DNA of 12,620 nt from JAIVJZ01 sp035296385 (GTDB taxonomy: Bacteria; Acidobacteriota; Blastocatellia; Pyrinomonadales; Pyrinomonadaceae). Positions 1 to 5,483 of this stretch are shown in pieces. Location of the stretch: positions 1 through 12,620 of the forward strand of contig DATHBB010000310.1 of NCBI GenBank assembly GCA_035296385.1. Reading direction: 5' to 3'. Numbering within the stretch: the first letter of the stretch is position 1; each line of letters starts with the position of its first letter. A model generated the notes under the pieces. The model was not told where the DNA came from and ran no database searches. It was given only the letters and a program-made list of their open reading frames with translations. Position numbers and translations under genes: made by a program.

Positions 1-161
1 TCCAAGCGGCATAAGGCTTGCCATGTTGTCCGGCGTCTCGCTGTCATCATTCGATGAACAGACGGGCGCGGCTGTAACAGACGAGTCCGCCGCTTATCAA
101 TCGCCCCGTAAACGGCATGCGCGCCGACGCCGCAAGTTTCAGCACGTTAAGGAGTTCGCAC
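1..161. other. Upstream region of the first gene, no gene recognised
   Basis: Open frames here are short or are out-of-frame shadows of the gene at 162, with Arg/Pro/His-rich low-complexity translations. The only clear signal is the ribosome binding site AAGGAG at 149-154, which belongs to the next gene. I could not pair a -35 with a -10 box convincingly. Confidence 0.5.
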
Positions 162-818
162 ATGATCAACCGACGCACGACTATTTTGACCATCATCTCC
201 GCCATCCTCGTCGCCTTCTGCCTGCCCACCCTCGCCTCTGCGCAGTGGAATCGCGACCGCGATTACCGGCGCGACCGGCGCGACGACGGCTACTACGGCA
301 ACGACCGCAACCGGCGCAACAACGGCAACTACGACACGCGCTACCTGCGCGACGTGGCCGACCGCGTGAAAGACAACGCGCGCAATCTGGAGCGCGACGT
401 GGACCGCTTCCTCGACAACAGCCGCGCGAACGGCACGCGCCGCGAGGATCGCATCAACGGCGAAGTGAGAGAGTTCCGGCAGGCCGCAGACCGCTTCCGC
501 AGCCGCGTCGGCGACAACGGTAACGACCGCAATCGCGGTTATCAGGAAGCTCAGTATCTCCTGCAAGCCGCCAACAGCACCGAGCGCATGCTCTCGCGCC
601 TGCGCGTCGATTCGCGCACCTACGCCGACTGGCGACAGATCAAACAGGACCTGCGCACCATCGCTAACGCCTACGGCATCGGCTACAACGGCAACGACGA
701 CGGCTACTACAGGGGCGGCGGCTACGACCCGCGCGACAATCGCAACCGCGACCGCAACGGGCGCAACGACGACAACTGGTGGCGTCGCCTGCCGAACGTC
801 ATCAACGGTCGCCCGTAA
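162..818 (+). CDS. Small secreted Asn/Arg/Asp-rich helical protein, function unknown
   Basis: This 218-residue protein is predicted to be exported by Sec. Residues 1-27 form a signal peptide (basic MINRR, a hydrophobic core, then ASA followed by Gln28). The start is ATG at 162 because AAGGAG lies 7 bases upstream and the signal peptide begins exactly there. A frame extended to 117 would put 15 unsupported residues ahead of it. The mature protein has three parts: a charged N/R/D/Y/G-rich tract (about 28-60), an amphipathic helical core (about 60-173), and a second G/N/R/D/Y-rich tail (about 174-205) ending in a short WWRRLPNVING segment. The core carries RFLDNSRANGTRRED and a later YADWRQIKQDL motif. 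From memory, similar helical cores occur in secreted hypothetical proteins of Acidobacteriota, but I cannot name a family. It has no cysteines after the signal peptide and no catalytic motif. A structural or envelope role is only a guess. Confidence 0.8.
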   Translation: MINRRTTILTIISAILVAFCLPTLASAQWNRDRDYRRDRRDDGYYGNDRNRRNNGNYDTRYLRDVADRVKDNARNLERDVDRFLDNSRANGTRREDRINGEVREFRQAADRFRSRVGDNGNDRNRGYQEAQYLLQAANSTERMLSRLRVDSRTYADWRQIKQDLRTIANAYGIGYNGNDDGYYRGGGYDPRDNRNRDRNGRNDDNWWRRLPNVINGRP

Positions 819-874
819 GAGTTGCAGAACAGGTTAACGAGCAAGGGGGAACAAGCGGTCAGCATTAAACCCGG

Positions 875-948
875 TCCGGCGTTTCCGGAAGCGGTCTCAT
901 AAATCCCGCAGCGTTTGGGAGTTGTGAACCGGCTCCGGAAACGTCGGA
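875..948 (+). other. Long structured hairpin in the 3' region of the secreted-protein gene
   Basis: Bases 875-889 pair with 934-948 to form a 15-bp helix with one G-U pair and no other mismatch. Inside it, 891-895 pairs with 928-933 with one bulged G, and TCCC (904-907) pairs with GGGA (917-920). The element ends 6 bases before the terminator at 955. It lies 56 bases after the stop codon, and I see no promoter between them, so it is most likely part of the mRNA 3' UTR or a small RNA processed from it. It could also be a dispersed palindromic repeat. Folding was done by eye. Confidence 0.5.
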
Positions 949-954
949 AATAAG

Positions 955-992
955 AAACCCCGTGGGCGATCCAAGTCGCCCCCGGGGTTTTT
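955..992. terminator. Rho-independent terminator, probably two-way, between convergent genes
   Basis: AAACCCC G T GGGCGA (955-969) pairs with TCGCCC C C GGGGTTT (976-990), with a single T/C mismatch and a six-base loop TCCAAG. On the plus strand TTTTT follows. On the minus strand the stem is followed by the T-rich TTTCTTATTT, so it can also end the DUF3494 gene, whose stop codon is only 26 bases away. Confidence 0.9.
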
Positions 993-1017
993 GTGTTGAC
1001 AGGTCAGCAGCCAATTT

Positions 1018-2208
1018 TTAGTGGAACTGAATGTTCCCGCGGCTAATGACGCGTAGCGACCTGTGCTCGTTCTTCGTACCGGTCACGTCCAAACCGAACG
1101 TGTCGAGCGTGCCGGGTTCGCCGTTGTCTTGCACCGTCACGGTGAATGTGCAGCCCGTGCCGCACTCGCCGGTGAAGCGGACGGTGTTCGGCGCGACAAG
1201 CTGAGAGTTGAGAACCTTGCCGTTGACGTGCAGGCCGGTCACGTGGTTGACGTAGTTGAAGTGGCCTTTCGCCGCGCCGTCCGTGCAGCCCTTTTCCGGC
1301 TGCGAGTTGAAGCCGAAGGTGGCGCGTCCCGTGCCGGTGGCAATTGAGCTATTGCTATCGGGGCTGGGAACAGGTATCTGCCCGCCGCCCGTCACCTTGG
1401 GCGCGCATGTGATTGTAGGCGTAGGTGTCGGCGTAGGAGTAGCCGTCGCCGTAGGAGTCGGCGTCGGCGGGGGCACGTTGGCGCCGCAGGCGGAGACCTG
1501 ATTGCTATCGAGCGTCACTGCTCCGATAAGTCCAAAGACACTACCGGCCACGCTGGCGTTGAAATTCAACGTGGCGCTGGTGTTGGCGACAATGTTTCCG
1601 ACAAATTGAGAGCCTGTGCCGATGGTCGCGGAACTGCCGACCTGAAAAAACACGTTATCCCCGCCACGGCAATTCGCAACGCACGGGTTATTGATCACTT
1701 CGATGGACGAAGCGACTGAGGTTGTGAGGGTGCTCCCGGTCTGGAAAACGAAGAGGGAGTCGCACGAACCCTGCGCGTCGAGAATGAGTGTTCCCGTCAA
1801 CTGCGCCGACGAATCGAAACAATAGACGCCCGGCGTCAGTGTCATCCCGCCGAGGTCTTGGCCGGTCAAGTCAGTTTCGCACGGCAAGCCATCCAGATGA
1901 GCGTACAGGACCTGGGCATCGGCTAGAGCCTGAGCCGCGACCGGATCGCCTAAATGTGTCGCTCCGGTGATGACGCCAGGAGGAAAGCCCGTGAGTGCAG
2001 TTCCCGGACTGATGCCCAGATCGCCGTTGACCACGGATAAGCCCGTGCTCGTCACAGCCTGACCGGCCAAAATAGCAAAGGTCGTCGTCGTGGCCTGAGG
2101 CACTCCGCTCTGCGCTGATGTTGCGGGCACGAGAGGTAAGAAACTCGCCGCGCCGAGAAGTATGGCGAGCGCCAGACCTGCTGCGAGCGTGAAATACTTG
2201 TGAGTCAT
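1018..2208 (-). CDS. DUF3494 ice-binding-family surface protein with a post-COAP-1-like C-terminal domain
   Basis: This is a 396-residue exported protein. Residues 1-32 are a signal peptide ending ATSA before Gln33. Residues about 40-242 match the DUF3494 ice-binding-like fold, a right-handed beta-helix with a flanking helix: NGDLGISPGTALTGF, an ADAQ helix around 95-105, then LTPGVYCF and repeated beta turns rich in T, S, G, N and V. A Pro-Thr linker (246-266) joins this to a C-terminal domain (268-396) with VTGGGQI, ATFGF, NYVNHVTGLHVNGK and a Cys pair at CGTGC. That pattern resembles the 'post-COAP-1' domain. The start is ATG at 2206-2208, with AAGG (2216-2219 on the plus strand) 7 bases upstream. 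DUF3494 proteins include true antifreeze proteins, but many occur in non-polar bacteria and act as adhesins or have no known role, so ice binding is not assured. I see no membrane anchor or sortase motif. The gene is single and ends at the shared terminator. Confidence 0.85.
   Translation of the reverse strand: MTHKYFTLAAGLALAILLGAASFLPLVPATSAQSGVPQATTTTFAILAGQAVTSTGLSVVNGDLGISPGTALTGFPPGVITGATHLGDPVAAQALADAQVLYAHLDGLPCETDLTGQDLGGMTLTPGVYCFDSSAQLTGTLILDAQGSCDSLFVFQTGSTLTTSVASSIEVINNPCVANCRGGDNVFFQVGSSATIGTGSQFVGNIVANTSATLNFNASVAGSVFGLIGAVTLDSNQVSACGANVPPPTPTPTATATPTPTPTPTITCAPKVTGGGQIPVPSPDSNSSIATGTGRATFGFNSQPEKGCTDGAAKGHFNYVNHVTGLHVNGKVLNSQLVAPNTVRFTGECGTGCTFTVTVQDNGEPGTLDTFGLDVTGTKNEHRSLRVISRGNIQFH
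1415..1473 (-). repeat. Six-base-period repeat encoding the Pro-Thr linker
   Basis: On the plus strand the motif is GTAGGC/GTAGGT/GTCGGC repeated about ten times with variants. Read on the minus strand it encodes alternating Pro-Thr/Ala-Thr in the inter-domain linker of the DUF3494 protein. The unit is two codons, so gain or loss of copies stays in frame. Confidence 0.8.
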
Positions 2209-2657
2209 TTGTTTTCCTTAGTCTGAAGTTAAAGCCGAAGCGGGGCTGCATAATTCTGTCTGATTTCGACATCATGCGGCACTTAACGGCGTTGAGGCAT
2301 AACCGTCCGGCAAGTAACTTTGCTTCATGTCGCTAGCGTTGCCAGCCGCGGGTGAGACGGTCGGGCAGTCCGGCAGAAGCACTGCTATTACCGAATGAGA
2401 ATCGGGGGCGTTGGAAAAAGTAATTTCGCGGTGATGAACGAGAGGTCTGGAGAATATACTTGCGTTCGATCAAGTATAGATGAACGGCGCACCATTGAGA
2501 CCGTTACCAGTGTTCTCTCCCTGATAACGTGGCTTGCAGTAAAGATTCATTAGGGGGCGAGAAGTTACAGAGAAAGCTATAGTAAAACGTCCGTCTGTGC
2601 TGCAACACACATATAGAGTAATATCTTGCCCAGGCCTTTAATGAAAGGAAATTCGTT
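2209..2657. other. 449-base intergenic region between divergent genes
   Basis: I find no supported gene here; the open frames lack ribosome sites and protein-like composition. The region is visibly richer in A/T than its neighbours and must hold the divergent promoters of the DUF3494 gene and the Crp/Fnr gene. Signals seen are the dyad at 2455-2478 and ribosome sites at both ends (AAGG for the minus gene at 2216-2219, AAAGGAA for the plus gene at 2644-2650). Candidate -10 boxes such as TAATAT (2619-2624) have no -35 partner that I trust. Confidence 0.6.
2455..2478. promoter_or_regulatory. Perfect 8-8-8 dyad, candidate transcription-factor operator
   Basis: TATACTTG (2455-2462) is repeated as its exact reverse complement CAAGTATA (2471-2478), around the eight-base spacer CGTTCGAT. 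The size and twofold symmetry fit a site for a dimeric helix-turn-helix regulator. It lies 180 bases before the Crp/Fnr start codon and 247 bases before the DUF3494 start codon. It does not match the classical CRP (TGTGA-N6-TCACA) or FNR (TTGAT-N4-ATCAA) half-sites. A poly-T-less short hairpin is the alternative reading. Confidence 0.45.
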
Positions 2658-3365
2658 ATGCCTCCGAGTACGCTTGAGCAGGTGGGGAATAGACTGTTAG
2701 CCCGTCTTCCCGAAGAGGAAATGGAACGCCTCCGGCCTCACTTAGAGCACGTTTCCTTTACGCTCGGCGAGGTCATCTACGAATCCGGCGGGCGGCAGAG
2801 CCACATCTATTTCCCGACCACCGCCATCATCTCACTGCTCTACATGATGGAGAACGGCTCGTCTGCCGAAATGGGCGTGGCGGGCAACGACGGCCTTGTC
2901 GGCATCGCACTCTTCATGGGAGGCGATACGGTGCCCAATCGCGCCGTCGTGCAGAGTGCGGGCGACGCCCTCCGGATGCAGACGAAGGTGATGCAAGAGG
3001 AGTTCGCGCAGGGCGGCACGTTTCAACGCCTGCTCCTGCGCTACACGCAGGCGTTGATGACTCAGATGTCACAAACCGCCGTGTGCAATCGCCTTCACAC
3101 ACTGGAGCAGCAACTCTGTCGCTGGCTGCTGCTGAGCCGCGACCGCTTGAACACGGACGAGTTGGTGATGACACAGGAACTAATCGCCAACATGCTGGGC
3201 GTGCGCAGGGAAGGCGTGACACAGGCGGCGGGGCGCTTGCAGAAGAACGGTCTGATCTCTTACGTGCGCGGTCGGATCACGATCCTCGACCGTAGCGGCT
3301 TGGAAGCGACCGTCTGCGAGTGCTACCGGGTGGTCAAAGACGAGTACGACCGTCTGCTCGGCTGA
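2658..3365 (+). CDS. Crp/Fnr-family transcriptional regulator
   Basis: This is a 235-residue cytoplasmic DNA-binding protein, the usual length for the family. Residues about 15-120 form the cyclic-nucleotide-binding-type beta roll (HVSFTLGEVIYESGG, then IYFPTTAIISLLY). A dimerisation helix runs at about 121-150 (FQRLLLRYTQALMTQMSQT), and an HTH_Crp winged helix at about 155-212 (TQELIANMLGVRREGVTQAAG, then the wing NGLISYVRGRITILD). The start is ATG at 2658, with AAAGGAA 7 bases upstream. In the phosphate-binding cassette the run GLVGIALFMGG has Ile83 where CRP has the cAMP-contacting Glu. The only cysteines (143, 154, 220, 222) are not in the N-terminal arrangement of an FNR Fe-S sensor. So the effector is unlikely to be cAMP bound in the classical way, or an oxygen-labile cluster. 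It is divergent to the DUF3494 gene and not obviously in an operon. Target genes are unknown. Confidence 0.9.
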   Translation: MPPSTLEQVGNRLLARLPEEEMERLRPHLEHVSFTLGEVIYESGGRQSHIYFPTTAIISLLYMMENGSSAEMGVAGNDGLVGIALFMGGDTVPNRAVVQSAGDALRMQTKVMQEEFAQGGTFQRLLLRYTQALMTQMSQTAVCNRLHTLEQQLCRWLLLSRDRLNTDELVMTQELIANMLGVRREGVTQAAGRLQKNGLISYVRGRITILDRSGLEATVCECYRVVKDEYDRLLG

Positions 3366-3405
3366 TTAAAAGCGAGGCCGGACGACAATTCGCCTTGCGG
3401 CCTCT

Positions 3406-3496
3406 GCTTTCGCCTTTCAACTTTCACCTCTCAACTTTCGCCTCTCAGCTTTCGTCTCTCAACTTTTGCCTTCGCGCTTTCACCTTTTGCCTTACA
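3406..3496 (+). repeat. Array of 13 imperfect 7-base tandem repeats
   Basis: From 3406 the sequence divides without slippage into thirteen heptamers: GCTTTCG, CCTTTCA, ACTTTCA, CCTCTCA, ACTTTCG, CCTCTCA, GCTTTCG, TCTCTCA, ACTTTTG, CCTTCGC, GCTTTCA, CCTTTTG, CCTTACA. The consensus is NCTTTCA, and the plus strand is almost all pyrimidine in the first ten copies. The array begins 40 bases after the Crp/Fnr stop codon and ends inside the -10 box of rsmI. It resembles the short tandem heptamer repeats known from cyanobacterial intergenic DNA in form, not necessarily in origin. Confidence 0.85.
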
Positions 3497-3498
3497 AT
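3493..3498 (+). promoter_or_regulatory. -10 box for a leaderless rsmI transcript
   Basis: TACAAT differs from TATAAT at one base. Its last T is 7 bases before the A of the rsmI ATG at 3506, so transcription would begin at or next to the start codon. No Shine-Dalgarno sequence exists upstream of that ATG, which fits leaderless initiation. No good -35 box is seen at 16-18 bases; the position falls inside the heptamer array. Confidence 0.5.
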
Positions 3499-3505
3499 AC
3501 TCCGC

Positions 3506-4393
3506 ATGTCGGAACGCACCGCCGCCGTCGCCGCCGCAGCAGGCACGCTCTACCTAGTTGCCACGCCCATCGGTAATCTCGAAGACATCACGCACCGCGC
3601 GCTGCGCGTGCTCGGCGAAGTTGACATCGTCGCCTGCGAAGACACGCGCCACACGCGCACGCTCCTGAACCATTTCCGCATCGCCGCCAAGACCGTCAGC
3701 TACCACGAGCACAACGAACACGAGCGCGCCGTCGAACTCACCGCGCGGCTCTCGGAAGGCGCAAGCGTCGCACTCGTCTCCGACGCGGGCACGCCCGCCA
3801 TCAACGACCCCGGCTTTCGTCTCGTGCGCGCCTGCGTCGAACGCGGCATACGCGTCGTGCCCGTGCCCGGCGCGACGGCCTTCGTCGCCGCGCTCATCGC
3901 TTCGGGTCTGCCGACCGACGAATTTTACTTCGCCGGTTTTCTCCCCGCGCGCACTCACGCGCGCCGCCTGCGCCTCGCCTCGCTGCGCTCCATCGCCGCC
4001 ACGCTCATCTTTTACGAAGCGCCGCACCGCATCGGCGTCGCGCTCGCGGACGCGCGCGAAATCCTGGGCGAGCGCGAAGCGGCGGTCGCGCGCGAACTCA
4101 CCAAACTCCACGAAGAGATCGCGCGCGGTCGTCTCACAGACCTCGCCGCGCGCTTCTCCGTCGCGGGCGGGGCGCGCGGCGAGATGGTGCTCATCATAGA
4201 CCGCACGGTGATCGCCGAAACCAGCGAAGGCGTGGAGCAAACACCTGACATCGCCGCGCTCGTCGCCGCGTTTGAAGGCGAAGGACTCGATCCGCGCGCC
4301 GCCCTCAAACGAGCCGCGCGCACGCTCGGCCTCACGCGCGACGAAGCCTACCGTCGCCTCGTCGCCGCACGCGCCGAAGGCAAGCGCGAATAA
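3506..4393 (+). CDS. rsmI: 16S rRNA (cytidine(1402)-2'-O)-methyltransferase RsmI
   Basis: RsmI uses S-adenosylmethionine to 2'-O-methylate C1402 in the decoding centre of 16S rRNA, acting on the 30S subunit in the cytoplasm. The 295-residue product matches the usual 275-300. Family motifs appear in order: GTLYLVATPIGNLEDIT (13-29), VACEDTRHTRTLL (42-54), SDAGTPAINDPG (92-103), VVPVPGATAFVAAL (117-130), the FAGFLP segment (142-147), LIFYEAPHRI (167-176), VARELTKLHEEIARG (194-208) and GEMVLIID (225-232). A C-terminal helical domain (about 247-290) follows. The frame is open from 3320, but the 62 extra residues would be translated from the heptamer repeat and overlap the Crp/Fnr gene. I chose ATG 3506 because the family N-terminus starts just after it. 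There is no ribosome site. Base use is very rich in GCG/CGC, unlike the Crp/Fnr gene before it. Confidence 0.95.
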   Translation: MSERTAAVAAAAGTLYLVATPIGNLEDITHRALRVLGEVDIVACEDTRHTRTLLNHFRIAAKTVSYHEHNEHERAVELTARLSEGASVALVSDAGTPAINDPGFRLVRACVERGIRVVPVPGATAFVAALIASGLPTDEFYFAGFLPARTHARRLRLASLRSIAATLIFYEAPHRIGVALADAREILGEREAAVARELTKLHEEIARGRLTDLAARFSVAGGARGEMVLIIDRTVIAETSEGVEQTPDIAALVAAFEGEGLDPRAALKRAARTLGLTRDEAYRRLVAARAEGKRE

Positions 4394-4435
4394 GTTTTAT
4401 ATCCGTTATGAATAACTCGAACAGGAGACACGAAG

Positions 4436-4636
4436 ATGCAAGAGAAGGATGAACAGGCCGAAACCTTTAACGAAGACCAGCGGGAGATGTTCCAGAACCC
4501 CGACACCAAGCTCGGCGAGACGCGCCCGCGCACGCCCGGCACGCAAAACGCCCCGCCCGCTCCGTCCACCGCCGACGATGATAAAGCTGGCGGAGATGTC
4601 GCCAACCAGAAACTCGACAACCCAGACTTGCTCTAG
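4436..4636 (+). CDS. 66-residue hydrophilic, probably disordered protein
   Basis: The start ATG at 4436 has a good ribosome site AGGAG (4423-4427) 8 bases upstream, which is the main support for a real gene. The product is acidic and polar, begins MQEKDEQAETFNEDQREMF, continues with a Pro/Thr/Ala/Asp stretch, and ends KLDNPDLL. It has no cysteine, no hydrophobic segment, no signal peptide and no recognisable domain. It starts 42 bases after rsmI on the same strand and may be read from the same mRNA; I see no terminator between them. Function is unknown. A stress-related or partner-binding disordered peptide is possible, but nothing in the sequence shows it. Confidence 0.6.
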   Translation: MQEKDEQAETFNEDQREMFQNPDTKLGETRPRTPGTQNAPPAPSTADDDKAGGDVANQKLDNPDLL

Positions 4637-4741
4637 TTTCATTGTTCGAGCCGAGCGCGGATAAAGAGGAGTTGTCACGTTGCCGCCGCGATGGATTCTT
4701 CAACGATTCATCCGGCCATAAAGTAGGCGGCGGAAGGCTTG
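4637..4741. other. Intergenic region between convergent genes
   Basis: A loose imperfect stem can be drawn: CCGCCGC near 4683-4689 pairs with GCGGCGG near 4727-4733, with GATGGAT/ATTCATC inside. It has no T-run on either strand, so I do not call a terminator. No gene is seen. Confidence 0.3.
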
Positions 4742-5230
4742 TCAGTCGTCCGTTTTCTCCGAGACTTCGCGCAGGGCTTCCAGTTCGGGCAGGACAAGCA
4801 AGTCTTTGGTGCGTCCGGCGGCGCGCTTTGACACGATGAGAGCGTCGAGCGAAAGCACACGGCATTGCAGGCCAAAGAGAGCGAGCACCACTGACGCGTC
4901 GCGCACATCATTATAATCTCCGAGTCCGGTCACCTCGCCCAGCAAATCAATGTTGCCCAGATCGGTGACGAACGTGAAGTTTGTCCCCTGTTGTAGTGTC
5001 TGCTCGTCCCACACGAAGGGCAGGTTGGATGGAAAATCACGCGGGCGGGGATGATAGGGCGCGAGCGCGGCGCTGAGGCGTTCGATGTTTTCCCGCGTGC
5101 GTGCGTAACACACATCAAGATCGAATGTCAGGTACGAAGACCCGTGAGCGCTGATGGCAACACCGCCGATAATAACGAACTCAATCCGATGCTGCGTCAA
5201 CAGTCGTAAAGTCTGCTCGACTTGGATCAT
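4742..5230 (-). CDS. Minimal nucleotidyltransferase-fold protein (DUF6036/AbiEii-like)
   Basis: This 162-residue protein has the core of the DNA polymerase beta-type nucleotidyltransferase fold. FVIIGGVAISAHG (18-30) supplies the GG of the active-site loop, and TFDLDV (35-40) gives the two metal-binding aspartates, Asp37 and Asp39. NIDLLGEVTGLGDY (93-106) gives a likely third acidic residue, Asp95. The C-terminal SKRAAGRTKDLLVLPEL (134-150) matches the K...GR.KD helix typical of this group. Members transfer nucleotides to RNA, protein or small molecules, and several are toxin parts of toxin-antitoxin or abortive-infection systems. The substrate here is unknown. I chose the ATG at 5228-5230 because AAGGTG lies 9 bases upstream; the ATG at 5275 has no ribosome site and would add 15 residues. 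The start overlaps the end of the upstream gene by 50 bases, which suggests coupled translation. All catalytic residues look intact. Confidence 0.8.
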   Translation of the reverse strand: MIQVEQTLRLLTQHRIEFVIIGGVAISAHGSSYLTFDLDVCYARTRENIERLSAALAPYHPRPRDFPSNLPFVWDEQTLQQGTNFTFVTDLGNIDLLGEVTGLGDYNDVRDASVVLALFGLQCRVLSLDALIVSKRAAGRTKDLLVLPELEALREVSEKTDD

Positions 5231-5432
5231 TAGCTTTAACACCTTGACGCGTGAGACCTGCGCGCATGGCTTCAATCTCGATCATCGCTTGCTGAAGCTG
5301 TCGCAGACGTTCTTCCGGCGTGAGTCTTAAGCGTTGAAGCAGCAAAGTCAGATCAATGCCGAAGTCGCGCGCCGCCGCCGCTGCGCTGCCGGGCGGTGGA
5401 TTGAGCAAGTGTTCTTCGACATTTTTATTCAT
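5181..5432 (-). CDS. 83-residue partner protein of the nucleotidyltransferase
   Basis: The product has a Pro/Ala-rich start (NPPPGSAAAAARDFGID, 11-27), a central helix LRLTPEERLRQLQQAMIEIEAMR (35-57) and a polar C-terminal tail. The TPEERLRQLQ helix is of the sort often encoded just before small nucleotidyltransferase genes; this is from memory of similar gene pairs, not a search. The start is the ATG at 5430-5432. An upstream in-frame ATG at 5468 would add 12 residues but overlaps a candidate -10 box. The ribosome site is weak (GGGAC about 12 bases upstream). The last 50 bases overlap the nucleotidyltransferase gene. It lies 51 bases after the large flavoprotein gene on the same strand and could share its transcript. 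The role may be antitoxin or substrate adaptor, by analogy only. Confidence 0.65.
   Translation of the reverse strand: MNKNVEEHLLNPPPGSAAAAARDFGIDLTLLLQRLRLTPEERLRQLQQAMIEIEAMRAGLTRQGVKANDPSRADFTTVDAASD
5240..5245 (-). promoter_or_regulatory. Ribosome binding site deciding the nucleotidyltransferase start
   Basis: AAGGTG on the minus strand lies 9 bases before the ATG at 5230 and inside the coding region of the upstream 83-residue gene. No comparable site precedes the ATG at 5275. Confidence 0.6.
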
Positions 5433-5466
5433 CTTTGCTGTCCCGTCTCGCGAATGCCTCGCATGC

Positions 5467-5472
5467 ATTCTA
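5467..5472 (-). promoter_or_regulatory. Possible -10 box of the two-gene nucleotidyltransferase unit
   Basis: TAGAAT on the minus strand differs from TATAAT at one base, in the 51-base gap after the flavoprotein gene. It would give a leader of about 28 bases before the ATG at 5432. I see no convincing -35 box, so read-through from the flavoprotein gene is equally possible. Confidence 0.3.
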
Positions 5473-5483
5473 TCAGACTTTGC

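Noticed and set aside
23..523. 166-codon frame at the left edge
   Set aside because: It overlaps the signal-peptide protein in another frame and is almost only Arg/Pro/His/Gln after the first 40 codons.
3406..3496. CRISPR-like array
   Set aside because: Units are only 7 bases long, directly adjacent and without spacers; no cas gene is present.
3320..3505. N-terminal extension of RsmI by 62 residues
   Set aside because: It would overlap the Crp/Fnr gene and be translated from the heptamer repeat; the family N-terminus begins after ATG 3506.
3554..4240. 228-codon minus-strand frame
   Set aside because: Antisense to rsmI; the translation is Arg/Ala/Glu/Asp-rich with no motif.
4681..4735. Terminator between the 66-residue gene and the nucleotidyltransferase
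   Set aside because: The stem is interrupted, the loop is long and neither strand has a T-run after it.
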